Below are positions 54,154 to 64,000 of a DNA stretch of 64,000 nt, one piece after another. The translations under genes and the position numbers were made by a program. Every line of letters starts with the position of its first letter. Position 1 is the first letter of the stretch. Under the pieces are notes generated by a model. It was not told the origin of the DNA. It made no database searches and was given only the letters and a program-made list of their open reading frames with translations. Where the stretch lies: contig NZ_VCBC01000007.1 in NCBI RefSeq assembly GCF_005843925.1, positions 162,472 to 226,471 of the forward strand, read 5' to 3'. This DNA is from Thalassotalea litorea. GTDB taxonomy: Bacteria; Pseudomonadota; Gammaproteobacteria; Enterobacterales; Alteromonadaceae.

Positions 54154-55296
54154 TTAGCTAAGTCCGCTAATATAGGTTTTAACACCTGGAAAGTCTTGCT
54201 CCGGCAGTATCTCTGTAATTTTTGCCAATCGTGCTAACAACTCGGCTTTGTCTGCACCACTTACATTGATATGGCCCATTTTACGACCTGGGCGTTTACT
54301 TTTACCATACCAGTGCAGCTGTGTGGCTGTAACAGACAGGATTTCATCGGGAACCGTATCGGCGCCGAGAATGTTAATCATTGCTGTTGGCCGTACTAGT
54401 TCAGTGCTGCCCACAGGTAATCCGCTAACGGCGCGAATATGATTCGCAAATTGACAGGTGTCCGCTCCTTGTTGAGTCCAGTGACCTGAGTTATGAACCC
54501 GTGGCGCAATCTCATTAACCAATAATTTGTCACCAACCTGGAAGAACTCAATCGCTAAAACGCCAACATAGTCTAATGCATTGGCAACTTTCGCAAACGC
54601 ATCGGCAGCTTGTTGCTGCAGACCTTGATGTTCGCCAGTAGCTAGTGAAACACTAAGAACGCCATTGCTGTGATGATTCTCCGTTAAAGGATATGCGAAA
54701 GTATTACCGTGAATATCACGGACACCAACCATGGAAACTTCGCGATCAAACGGGATCATTTTTTCCGCGATGATTCCCTGAGGAACACGGCCTTTAGCTT
54801 GCTCTAGAAATGCAGCAATATCGTCCCAAATCCGATCAACATCGCTGTCTGCTTTGATACGCCATTGGCCTTTGCCATCATAGCCTTCTAAGGCACTTTT
54901 GAGTACCAACGGAACCTTAAGCGTTTCAATCGCTTCTAACAAATCGTCTTTGCTTTCAATCACACGATACGGGGCATTGGCTACATCGGCTTTATCCAAC
55001 AATGCTTTTTCCAGACGACGATCGCCTCCGGTTTTAATGGCTTGACTGGTAGGGCGGAGTTTTCCTGATGCTTCACACACTGATAATGTCTGGTGGTCAA
55101 TGTGCTCAAACTCTGCGGTGATCACATCGGCAAATTCAATACCTTGAGCCAAATCGCCAAAAGTTAATTGCGGCGCCAATGGATCAACAACAGTTTTGCT
55201 GCCAACATCATATGCGCGAATCGCGATATTTAACGGTTTGCTCGCCAGAGCCATCATTCGGGCCAGCTGGCCAGCCCCTAACACTAACACATTCAT
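54154..55296 (-). CDS. purK: N5-carboxyaminoimidazole ribonucleotide synthase PurK
   Basis: A 380-residue ATP-grasp enzyme that converts AIR, bicarbonate and ATP to N5-CAIR in purine synthesis. N-terminal VLGAGQLARMMALA, then the ATP-grasp core (PLVLKSALEGYDGKGQW, EFFQVGDKLLVNEIAPRVHNSGHWT). It follows purE by 6 bases. Confidence 0.98.
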   Translation of the reverse strand: MNVLVLGAGQLARMMALASKPLNIAIRAYDVGSKTVVDPLAPQLTFGDLAQGIEFADVITAEFEHIDHQTLSVCEASGKLRPTSQAIKTGGDRRLEKALLDKADVANAPYRVIESKDDLLEAIETLKVPLVLKSALEGYDGKGQWRIKADSDVDRIWDDIAAFLEQAKGRVPQGIIAEKMIPFDREVSMVGVRDIHGNTFAYPLTENHHSNGVLSVSLATGEHQGLQQQAADAFAKVANALDYVGVLAIEFFQVGDKLLVNEIAPRVHNSGHWTQQGADTCQFANHIRAVSGLPVGSTELVRPTAMINILGADTVPDEILSVTATQLHWYGKSKRPGRKMGHINVSGADKAELLARLAKITEILPEQDFPGVKTYISGLS

Positions 55297-55302
55297 CAGC
55301 GA

Positions 55303-55788
55303 TTAAGGCTCCTGTGGATCTGGATTATCGAGTATGGTCTGGGTTTGATTACGACGAAACTCTTCGATCGCTTTCATCACAGTTTCATCATGAGTGGCAA
55401 GAATTTGCGCCGCTAATAAACCGGCATTCGCTGCACCAGCTGTACCGATAGCTAACGTTCCAACGGCAATGCCTTTTGGCATTTGCACGATAGACAGCAA
55501 TGAATCCTGACCGGAAAGGGCTTTTGATTGCACCGGAACACCAAGGACAGGGAGCGGCGTAAATGCAGCTGTCATCCCGGGTAAATGCGCAGCACCACCG
55601 GCACCGGCAATAATGACTTTTATGCCGCGATCTTTTGCCGCTTCTGAATATTCAGCAAGCAAGTGGGGAGTGCGGTGTGCAGAAACCACTTTGGTTTCAT
55701 AACTTACATTTAAAGAATCCAGCATTTCTGCTGCATGTTTCATTGTCGGCCAATCAGATTTTGACCCCATGATAATGCCCACTTTCAT
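55303..55788 (-). CDS. purE: N5-CAIR mutase PurE
   Basis: A 161-residue class I PurE that moves the carboxyl group of N5-CAIR to give CAIR. Signatures are [19 protein letters not shown] and [10 protein letters not shown]. Presence of purK beside it fits the class I mutase route. Divergent from tsaC. Confidence 0.98.
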   Translation of the reverse strand: MKVGIIMGSKSDWPTMKHAAEMLDSLNVSYETKVVSAHRTPHLLAEYSEAAKDRGIKVIIAGAGGAAHLPGMTAAFTPLPVLGVPVQSKALSGQDSLLSIVQMPKGIAVGTLAIGTAGAANAGLLAAQILATHDETVMKAIEEFRRNQTQTILDNPDPQEP

Positions 55789-55868
55789 GTTACGCGCCTA
55801 TTCATTAATCGAGTAAAAAATTAGGAAGCCCGCGCTTAACAAGCTCGAGCCGATAAAAATAAGCGGCA

Positions 55869-55896
55869 ATTATACCTGTGTTTATCTAAATCCCAA
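55869..55896 (-). promoter_or_regulatory. Probable purEK promoter with a weak PurR-like site
   Basis: Minus-strand TTGGGA (55891-55896) and TATAAT (55869-55874) are 16 bases apart, about 80 bases before purE. GAACGTTTT overlaps the -35 region and shares the AACGTT core of the PurR operator, but only about 10 of 16 positions fit. Confidence 0.45.
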
Positions 55897-56014
55897 AACG
55901 TTCACCACAGGGAATTGGTTAAGGACTATGAATTTGTTGCAAAAAGATGACACAAAATTTGTTTGTTGGCCTCGACACTTGTTAAAATTGTTTGTGATGA
56001 GTAATTGACTTGGA

Positions 56015-59218
<3,204 letters not shown>

Positions 59219-59220
59219 GA

Positions 59221-59925
59221 CTATTTCTGTTGAATAAAGGGATTAACGTGCAGCTGGTTTTGTTCTTTTCGGTACAACCAGATACTTAACAAAAGGCTAA
59301 TGCAGAGTAATACACCACTAAGCAGTAATTGCCATTTAGATTGTAGGTTAATGCCACTGCCGCTCAGGCTGAATATAATCATCTGTGGCAAGTAACCTAG
59401 GCATGAGGCGCTGAAAAAGGCGAGTTTGTTAACTTGGCTAATGCCAGCGGCAAGGTTGGTAAGTAAATTACTGCCAACTGGAAAGAGTCTGATAATCAGC
59501 GTCTTATAGAATACATCGCTGGCGAGAAATGCACTTAATCGCTGGATTAATCTGTATTTGTTTGCAAGTTGGAAATGCTTTGATAGTTTTGTCGCGAAAC
59601 TGTAGCAAAGCATGCAACCGAGCAATGTTGATGCGGTTGCGAGTAATGTCCCATACCAAAATCCCAGGCTATAGCCAGCGACAAAGGCGATGACCTGACG
59701 AGGAAAACCAAGCATGGTGCTGAGCGCAGCCATCGCGATGAAAGCGAATTGCATGCTCAGTGATGATGGCGCGAGTTCACGCCAAAATGATTCGGTAAAC
59801 CAATCGGCAAAAATGTATTTTTGAAGTAATAAAGCCACACTCAAAAATACAATAAAGCTAAGCACCGTTTTTAACAGGTGCTTTTTAACGCTTGCGGGAA
59901 CGTTATGACTCATGATTTGTTTCAA
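59221..59925 (-). CDS. VTT/DedA-like (TVP38/TMEM64) membrane protein
   Basis: A 234-residue membrane protein with five to six hydrophobic segments. The VTT-type core has GFPRQVIAFVAGYSLGFWYG and later RLFPVGSNLLTNLAAGIS, giving two re-entrant-loop-like halves. Relatives (DedA, UptA, TMEM41B/VMP1) move lipids or undecaprenyl phosphate between leaflets. It overlaps the GT2 gene by 23 bases and abuts the GT39 gene, so a role in flipping a lipid-linked sugar is a reasonable inference. Confidence 0.85.
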   Translation of the reverse strand: MKQIMSHNVPASVKKHLLKTVLSFIVFLSVALLLQKYIFADWFTESFWRELAPSSLSMQFAFIAMAALSTMLGFPRQVIAFVAGYSLGFWYGTLLATASTLLGCMLCYSFATKLSKHFQLANKYRLIQRLSAFLASDVFYKTLIIRLFPVGSNLLTNLAAGISQVNKLAFFSASCLGYLPQMIIFSLSGSGINLQSKWQLLLSGVLLCISLLLSIWLYRKEQNQLHVNPFIQQK

Positions 59926-60640
59926 TGACTTCGGCTCGTTTGTATCGACGAATCAACCAGATCACTCCAAACAAGTCGATCAGCCCCACAAAAGCGCGAT
60001 TACTAAACGAATAATTTGATTTGCCGGACAAGCGTTCGCGGTGATTAACCTCGACCACTTCAATATGCCCACCCCGGCGCTTTATTAAGGCGGGTAAAAA
60101 TCGGTGCATATGGTCGAAATAGGGCAGTGACATAAATGTTTCTTTGGAAAACACTTTTAAGCCGCATCCGGTATCTGGTGTTTCATCATTGAGTAACGCT
60201 TGGCGAATACTGTTCGCAACTTTAGATTGCCAACGTTTCCAGGCGCTGTCACCAGAGCGGTTTTTACGATAGCCGGCAATACAAAAATGGCTGTGATGTG
60301 GTTGGTTTAATGCAGCGTCGATCAGTTTGGGTAAATCTGCGGGGTCATTCTGACCATCGGCATCCAAGGTTGCTATAAGGGTTCCGCGGCTACTTGTAAC
60401 ACCATTAAATACCGCAGTGCTTTGGCCTACGCTATTTTTATGGCGGATAATTCGCAGGTTTGATTGATTATTTTGAATCTCAAATAGCCGTTGCGAGGTA
60501 TCGTCTTCACTGCCATCGTCAACATACACGATTTCGTATTGATAATTTCCAGATAATGCCTGGTTGATTTCACGGATTAGAGGGGCAATGTTGTGCTGTT
60601 CATTTTTTGCCGGTACCACGACAGAAATATCGATGCTCAT
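59903..60640 (-). CDS. GT2 polyprenyl-phosphate sugar synthase (DPM1-like)
   Basis: A 245-residue GT-A glycosyltransferase. Motifs are VVPAKNEQHNIAPLI, YVDDGSEDDT, the metal-binding DADGQNDPADLPKLI and PDTGCGLKVFSKETF. It resembles dolichol-phosphate mannose synthases, which load a sugar from a nucleotide onto a polyprenyl phosphate at the cytoplasmic face. Only a short hydrophobic C-terminal stretch exists, not the two helices of ArnC/GtrB. First gene of the three-gene cassette. Confidence 0.9.
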   Translation of the reverse strand: MSIDISVVVPAKNEQHNIAPLIREINQALSGNYQYEIVYVDDGSEDDTSQRLFEIQNNQSNLRIIRHKNSVGQSTAVFNGVTSSRGTLIATLDADGQNDPADLPKLIDAALNQPHHSHFCIAGYRKNRSGDSAWKRWQSKVANSIRQALLNDETPDTGCGLKVFSKETFMSLPYFDHMHRFLPALIKRRGGHIEVVEVNHRERLSGKSNYSFSNRAFVGLIDLFGVIWLIRRYKRAEVIETNHES

Positions 60641-60798
60641 ACTTGTTTTAGTATTTCTTCAATCAAGCCTCAGAAAATCACCCTAATGTTCACTAATTTT
60701 GACACTGTGAGCAAAAAGGAATTCTGATAGTTAAATAGAACCTAACTATAGACAATGATTAAATATTTGCTGTTTTTCACCAGCATTCTCACCGGGGT
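60641..60798. other. Gap upstream of the ompW promoter
   Basis: AT-rich DNA between the divergent GT2 cassette and ompW. A TTGACA occurs at about 60698, but no matching -10 at the right distance. Nothing else recognised. Confidence 0.4.
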
Positions 60799-60812
60799 TT
60801 GATGTAAATCAA
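60799..60812 (+). promoter_or_regulatory. FNR box upstream of ompW
   Basis: TTGATGTAAATCAA fits the FNR consensus TTGAT-N4-ATCAA at every position. Its centre is about 42 bases before the expected transcription start, the class II activator position. Confidence 0.75.
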
Positions 60813-60835
60813 TAAGCACCCTATTGGGGATCGAC

Positions 60836-60841
60836 TAAACT
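60836..60841 (+). promoter_or_regulatory. -10 element of the ompW promoter
   Basis: TAAACT lies 23 bases after the FNR box with no good -35 hexamer; the FNR box takes the -35 place. The start would be near 60848, giving a leader of about 100 bases. Confidence 0.5.
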
Positions 60842-60947
60842 TCAGGTGCTGGTCGAATGTGTACAAAGGCTTCAGTCAAACATACTCGAAAGTCAGGTAT
60901 ATAAAGAGATCAGTTATTTTTTGTTTTGTTCTCTGAGGGAGAGAAGT

Positions 60948-61643
60948 ATGAAAAAACAAATATTAACTCTGGTAATAACGGCGGCCCTTTCTGTGGGTGC
61001 AGTCAATGCCAACGAAGCTGGTGACTGGGTGATCAGAGCCGGTGCGACGAATGTCGATCCCGATAATGGCAATTCTGGTGTTTTTGTCGACGCGTTAGGC
61101 GGGGATACACCATTATCCTTGTCCGTTGAAGATGATACTCAGTTAGGCCTTAACTTTGCTTATTTTTTCAGCTCGAATTGGGCGGTGGAGTTGCTGGCGG
61201 CAACGCCATTTAATCATGATGTCATCATCAATGACTCTACGGGCATTGCTCCGGGTATTTTTGGTGTTCCGGTAGATGGCGCCACTCTTGCTGAAGTCCA
61301 GCATTTACCACCGACGCTGAGTGTTCTGTACTACTTTACAACCAATGGTAGCTTCCAGCCTTACTTAGGACTTGGTTTAAACTACACCACATTTTTTGAA
61401 GAGAAGTTTAAATCAGATCCCGATGCACTTGGGTTTAATGATCTTGAACTGGACGATTCTTGGGGCTATTCCGCTCAGGTAGGTCTGGATTTCTATTTTA
61501 CCGATAATTGGTTAGTGAATGCATCTGCGAGATACATTGATATCGAATCCGATGCGAGCTTCAAAATAGGCGAAATTCCAGGTTCATCGAGTGTCGAAAT
61601 TGACCCTATGGTTTACTCGCTCATGCTTGGTTATAAGTTTTAA
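60948..61643 (+). CDS. ompW: Outer-membrane protein OmpW
   Basis: A 231-residue OmpW-family eight-strand beta barrel. The signal peptide is MKKQILTLVITAALSVGAVNA, followed by mature NEAGDWVIRAG. The family blocks HLPPTLSVLYYF and QPYLGLGLNYT are present, ending in YSLMLGYKF with the C-terminal aromatic. The start at 60948 follows GAGGGAGAG; the open frame extends 34 codons upstream but would bury the signal peptide. OmpW proteins carry small hydrophobic molecules; E. coli ompW is FNR-activated, matching the FNR box here. Confidence 0.95.
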   Translation: MKKQILTLVITAALSVGAVNANEAGDWVIRAGATNVDPDNGNSGVFVDALGGDTPLSLSVEDDTQLGLNFAYFFSSNWAVELLAATPFNHDVIINDSTGIAPGIFGVPVDGATLAEVQHLPPTLSVLYYFTTNGSFQPYLGLGLNYTTFFEEKFKSDPDALGFNDLELDDSWGYSAQVGLDFYFTDNWLVNASARYIDIESDASFKIGEIPGSSSVEIDPMVYSLMLGYKF

Positions 61644-61668
61644 CGTTTAATTAATAGCCAACTCGAAT

Positions 61669-61697
61669 AAAAGCAGCGTTACTAGCGCTGCTTTTTT
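61669..61697 (+). terminator. Terminator of ompW
   Basis: AAAAGCAGCG/CGCTGCTTTT stem around a 7-base loop with a T-run, 26 bases after the stop. Confidence 0.93.
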
Positions 61698-61757
61698 CAT
61701 TCCATTATTTACTACGATTCGATAGGATTACGGCATAGTTTTAGTACAAGGAATGCT

Positions 61758-62585
61758 ATGAGCCCCCGTCAATTTTGTGTGTTTGGTAATCCAATCAAAC
61801 AATCACGCTCACCCTGGATACACCAACAATTTGCTAATCAACTCGGAGTAGAGATTGAATATGAGGCTACATTGGCGCCATGTGATGGATTTGAGCGGAA
61901 CTTAAAATCCTTTATTGCCGATGGTGGCTCCGGTGCAAACGTTACCGCTCCTTTTAAAGAAGAAGCTTGGCGGTTATGTGATCAACTTTCTGATATTGCC
62001 AAGGATAGTGGCGCGGTTAATACCATATATATAAGTGGTGACCACTTATATGGTGATAATACCGATGGTTTCGGTCTGGTGGCAGACCTTCATAGGCAAG
62101 GCGCAACATTAACCAATGCTAACATATTATTATTAGGCGCTGGTGGGGCTGCACGCGGTGTGATCCCTGCGTTATTGAAGGAGAATCCCGCGACATTGAC
62201 TATCGCCAATAGAACAGCATCGAAGGCAAACCACTTAAAAGCGCATTTTGGTGATTCTCAAATTCAATCCTGCGGATTTGACGAGTTAAACGATGCTAAC
62301 TTCGATTTAATTATCAATGCAACATCGGCAGGTTTATCGCAACAAAGGCCCAATGTGCCATCGACAATAATTAACCAACATACGATTTGTTACGATATGG
62401 TCTACCAGGCCACGCCTACAGGATTTATGCAATGGTGTTCACAGCATGGTGCAGCACTATGTATTGATGGTTTGGGGATGCTAGTCGGTCAGGCGGCAAA
62501 AAGCTTTTCTATATGGTTTGGGAAAATGCCTCAAATTGAGCCTGTTATTGTTGAACTAAGAGAAATGCTTAGTAAGGGCAGTTAG
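61758..62585 (+). CDS. aroE: Shikimate dehydrogenase AroE
   Basis: A 275-residue NADP enzyme that reduces 3-dehydroshikimate to shikimate. N-terminal substrate loop FGNPIKQSRSPWIH, catalytic Lys in NVTAPFKEEAW, NADP loop LLGAGGAARGVIPAL and NRTASKA. AAGGAATGCT precedes the ATG. It restores the conserved order aroE-yrdB-yrdA after the insertions. Confidence 0.98.
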   Translation: MSPRQFCVFGNPIKQSRSPWIHQQFANQLGVEIEYEATLAPCDGFERNLKSFIADGGSGANVTAPFKEEAWRLCDQLSDIAKDSGAVNTIYISGDHLYGDNTDGFGLVADLHRQGATLTNANILLLGAGGAARGVIPALLKENPATLTIANRTASKANHLKAHFGDSQIQSCGFDELNDANFDLIINATSAGLSQQRPNVPSTIINQHTICYDMVYQATPTGFMQWCSQHGAALCIDGLGMLVGQAAKSFSIWFGKMPQIEPVIVELREMLSKGS

Positions 62586-62825
62586 ATGAACCAGTCACTA
62601 ATCTTTAATGATGATTTTAAACTATCCGGTGATTTATCCACAATTACATTTAGTGGGATGGCGTCGGGTCGACAGATTAACGTGGTGGTGACATTTGTCA
62701 ATCAACCCAGCCCTACATCGCATCAAGTGACCCAGGCACTAAAACTCGATTTGGAAGCATTAGTTGAAGATTGGACTGAAGACAACGATCTCGATGAGAT
62801 TACCGAGATCCAATTGCGATATTGA
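62586..62825 (+). CDS. yrdB: DUF1488 protein YrdB
   Basis: A 79-residue acidic protein directly after the aroE stop codon. The position and size match E. coli YrdB (DUF1488). No function is known. Confidence 0.88.
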   Translation: MNQSLIFNDDFKLSGDLSTITFSGMASGRQINVVVTFVNQPSPTSHQVTQALKLDLEALVEDWTEDNDLDEITEIQLRY

Positions 62826-62856
62826 TATAGAACTTAAGCGGATTATCTTTTATTTT

Positions 62857-63405
62857 TTACTGCTCCGCTAAATACTCATCTTTTAAATGCACATAGTTAT
62901 CGGCTGATTGTTTTAAAAATTCGATTTCGACATCTTTTAGTGGCCTTGCTTGTTTCATTGGGTTGCCCACATAAAGGTAACCCGATGCTAATACCTTGTT
63001 GGGGGGCACTAATGTACCCGCACCAATAATGACATCATCTTCTACTATTGCGCCATCCATGATGATACTGCCCATACCAACCAATATTCGATGACCTAAT
63101 TGACATCCGTGCAACATAGCTTTGTGTCCAACAGTGACATCGTCACCTATAATAAGAGGATGGCCATCGGGTTTTGCTTCACTCTTACGCGTGACGTGCA
63201 ATATGGTACCGTCCTGTATATTGGTTCTTTTGCCAATTCGGATAATATTTACATCACCACGGGCTGCAACCAATGGCCATACACTACTATGGTCACCAAT
63301 GTTGACGTCGCCAACGATAACACTGCTTGAATCTATATAGACTTTTGCCCCCAATTCAGGCGTGACATTTTGATAGCTTCGTAGTGACGTGTTGTTTATA
63401 GACAT
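62857..63405 (-). CDS. yrdA: Gamma-class carbonic anhydrase-like protein YrdA
   Basis: A 182-residue left-handed beta-helix protein of hexapeptide repeats. The three zinc-binding histidines of gamma carbonic anhydrases are present: His70 (DGTILHVT), His94 and His99 (GHKAMLHGC). Members of this YrdA/PaaY group are trimers; activity is variable. Convergent with yrdB. Confidence 0.95.
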   Translation of the reverse strand: MSINNTSLRSYQNVTPELGAKVYIDSSSVIVGDVNIGDHSSVWPLVAARGDVNIIRIGKRTNIQDGTILHVTRKSEAKPDGHPLIIGDDVTVGHKAMLHGCQLGHRILVGMGSIIMDGAIVEDDVIIGAGTLVPPNKVLASGYLYVGNPMKQARPLKDVEIEFLKQSADNYVHLKDEYLAEQ

Positions 63406-63667
63406 ATTAGTAATTACTCTATTTAACGATTTGACTTTAAATTTAACAAAAAAACATCAAAACGTTAAAGTTTAGTCGCTTTTATCTGTCTTTTAGGCGT
63501 TCATTTAGTGGGGCGGATTAGCTAAGTCACTGATTATTACACGAAGCCTTTAAATAGAGATGTTGATCAAAAGTTAATAGTATTGGGTAATTAAGAGCCT
63601 TTAATTACGGGGGTTGTACGGTTATTGTGCAAACGAACAGTTATTTGCAGTTTTTTAAAAAAAAGAG

Positions 63668-63699
63668 TTGACGGGAAACTCAAAATCTCTAAAATGCGC
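63668..63699 (+). promoter_or_regulatory. rrn promoter P1 with stringent-type discriminator
   Basis: TTGACG (63668-63673), 16-base spacer, TAAAAT (63690-63695), then GCGC as a GC-rich discriminator typical of ppGpp-controlled rRNA promoters. An A/T tract upstream (about 63650-63665) fits an UP element. Confidence 0.85.
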
Positions 63700-63827
63700 A
63701 TCCACTTCCACGGGACATCCCAACGAAGTGTTTTGATACGATAACCACACGGGTTTAACCCGGTTATCACAACCGAAACTGGTAAATAATCGAAAACAAC
63801 TTTTTCGAATTAATTATCAAAAATCGG

Positions 63828-63859
63828 TTGACATCAAAATCGGATAGCGTAGAATGCGC
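63828..63859 (+). promoter_or_regulatory. rrn promoter P2 with stringent-type discriminator
   Basis: TTGACA (63828-63833), 16-base spacer, TAGAAT (63850-63855), then GCGC. The bases GCGCATCC after both -10 elements are identical in P1 and P2. AT-rich DNA precedes it. Confidence 0.88.
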
Positions 63860-63935
63860 ATCCTGCTTCGGGCAAGGCCTGCAGCGAATTGAAGACTAAG
63901 CGAATGTGATTTAGTTTTCGTCTCGAAAGAGACAA

Positions 63936-64000
63936 TGTCTTTAACAATTAGTTATCAAGCAATTTGTGTGGGCACTCACGTTAAGATTGATTTTACCATT
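63936..64000 (+). promoter_or_regulatory. rRNA leader with boxA antiterminator (16S begins beyond window)
   Basis: TGTCTTTAACAATT (63936-63949) matches boxA of rrn leaders, and the following TTGTGTGGGCACTC is the conserved leader block seen in E. coli rrn operons. The 16S rRNA gene should start shortly after 64000. From 63406 to 63667 I see no gene. Confidence 0.88.

Noticed and set aside
60697..60730. TTGACA upstream of ompW as a -35 element
   Set aside because: No -10 at 16-18 bases; the FNR box with TAAACT is the better promoter.

Overview
The window is chromosomal DNA from a marine gammaproteobacterium. Gene order and protein sequences fit the Alteromonadales, probably Colwelliaceae or a near relative (Thalassotalea/Colwellia type); this placement is an inference from synteny and protein resemblance, not from a search. 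The window spans the replication-origin neighbourhood and ends in the leader of an rRNA operon.

Layout. 1-6.1 kb is accessory: the 3' end of a secreted protein with three starch-binding-like repeats, a palindrome-rich stretch that looks like a structured RNA, a 1255-residue secreted subtilisin-like protease, and a MITE-like element with 16-bp inverted ends. 6.1-17.2 kb (mostly minus strand) holds glmU and the complete ATP synthase operon atpIBEFHAGDC, with two tandem two-lobed aspartic-protease-like genes between them on the plus strand. 17.2-21.6 kb is mnmG-rsmG-parA-parB. The mnmG-mioC gap (about 21.64-21.98 kb) carries a convincing oriC of the E. coli/Vibrio type: an AT-rich unwinding stretch, four DnaA-box-like 9-mers and 13 GATC sites in 304 bp. 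22-26.9 kb is mioC, mnmE, yidC, yidD, rnpA and rpmH (rpmH is only 44 codons). 27.5-33.6 kb is dnaA-dnaN-recF-gyrB, and two parS sites for the ParB encoded at 17.3 kb lie inside recF.

34-43.3 kb (mainly plus) has glyQS, tusA, a soluble lytic transglycosylase, pepQ, an IMPACT-family gene and trkH. 43.3-47.6 kb (minus) is def-fmt-rsmB-trkA, so the TrkH channel and its TrkA gating subunit converge. 48.2-51.7 kb is a LysM protein followed by dprA-smg-yrdD. The conserved continuation tsaC-aroE-yrdB-yrdA is interrupted by insertions: a DUF1254/DUF1214 exported protein, a lipoprotein, purEK, hemF, a three-gene minus-strand cassette (GT2 glycosyltransferase, VTT/DedA-like membrane protein, GT39 glycosyltransferase) and an ompW gene with a perfect FNR box. 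The window closes with two tandem stringent-type rrn promoters and a boxA antiterminator just upstream of where 16S rRNA should begin.

Most genes are housekeeping. The parts most worth a second look are the hairpin chain at 1.14-1.45 kb, the parS pair inside recF, the origin, the glycosyltransferase/VTT cassette, the paired aspartic-protease-like genes, and the FNR-type ompW promoter.
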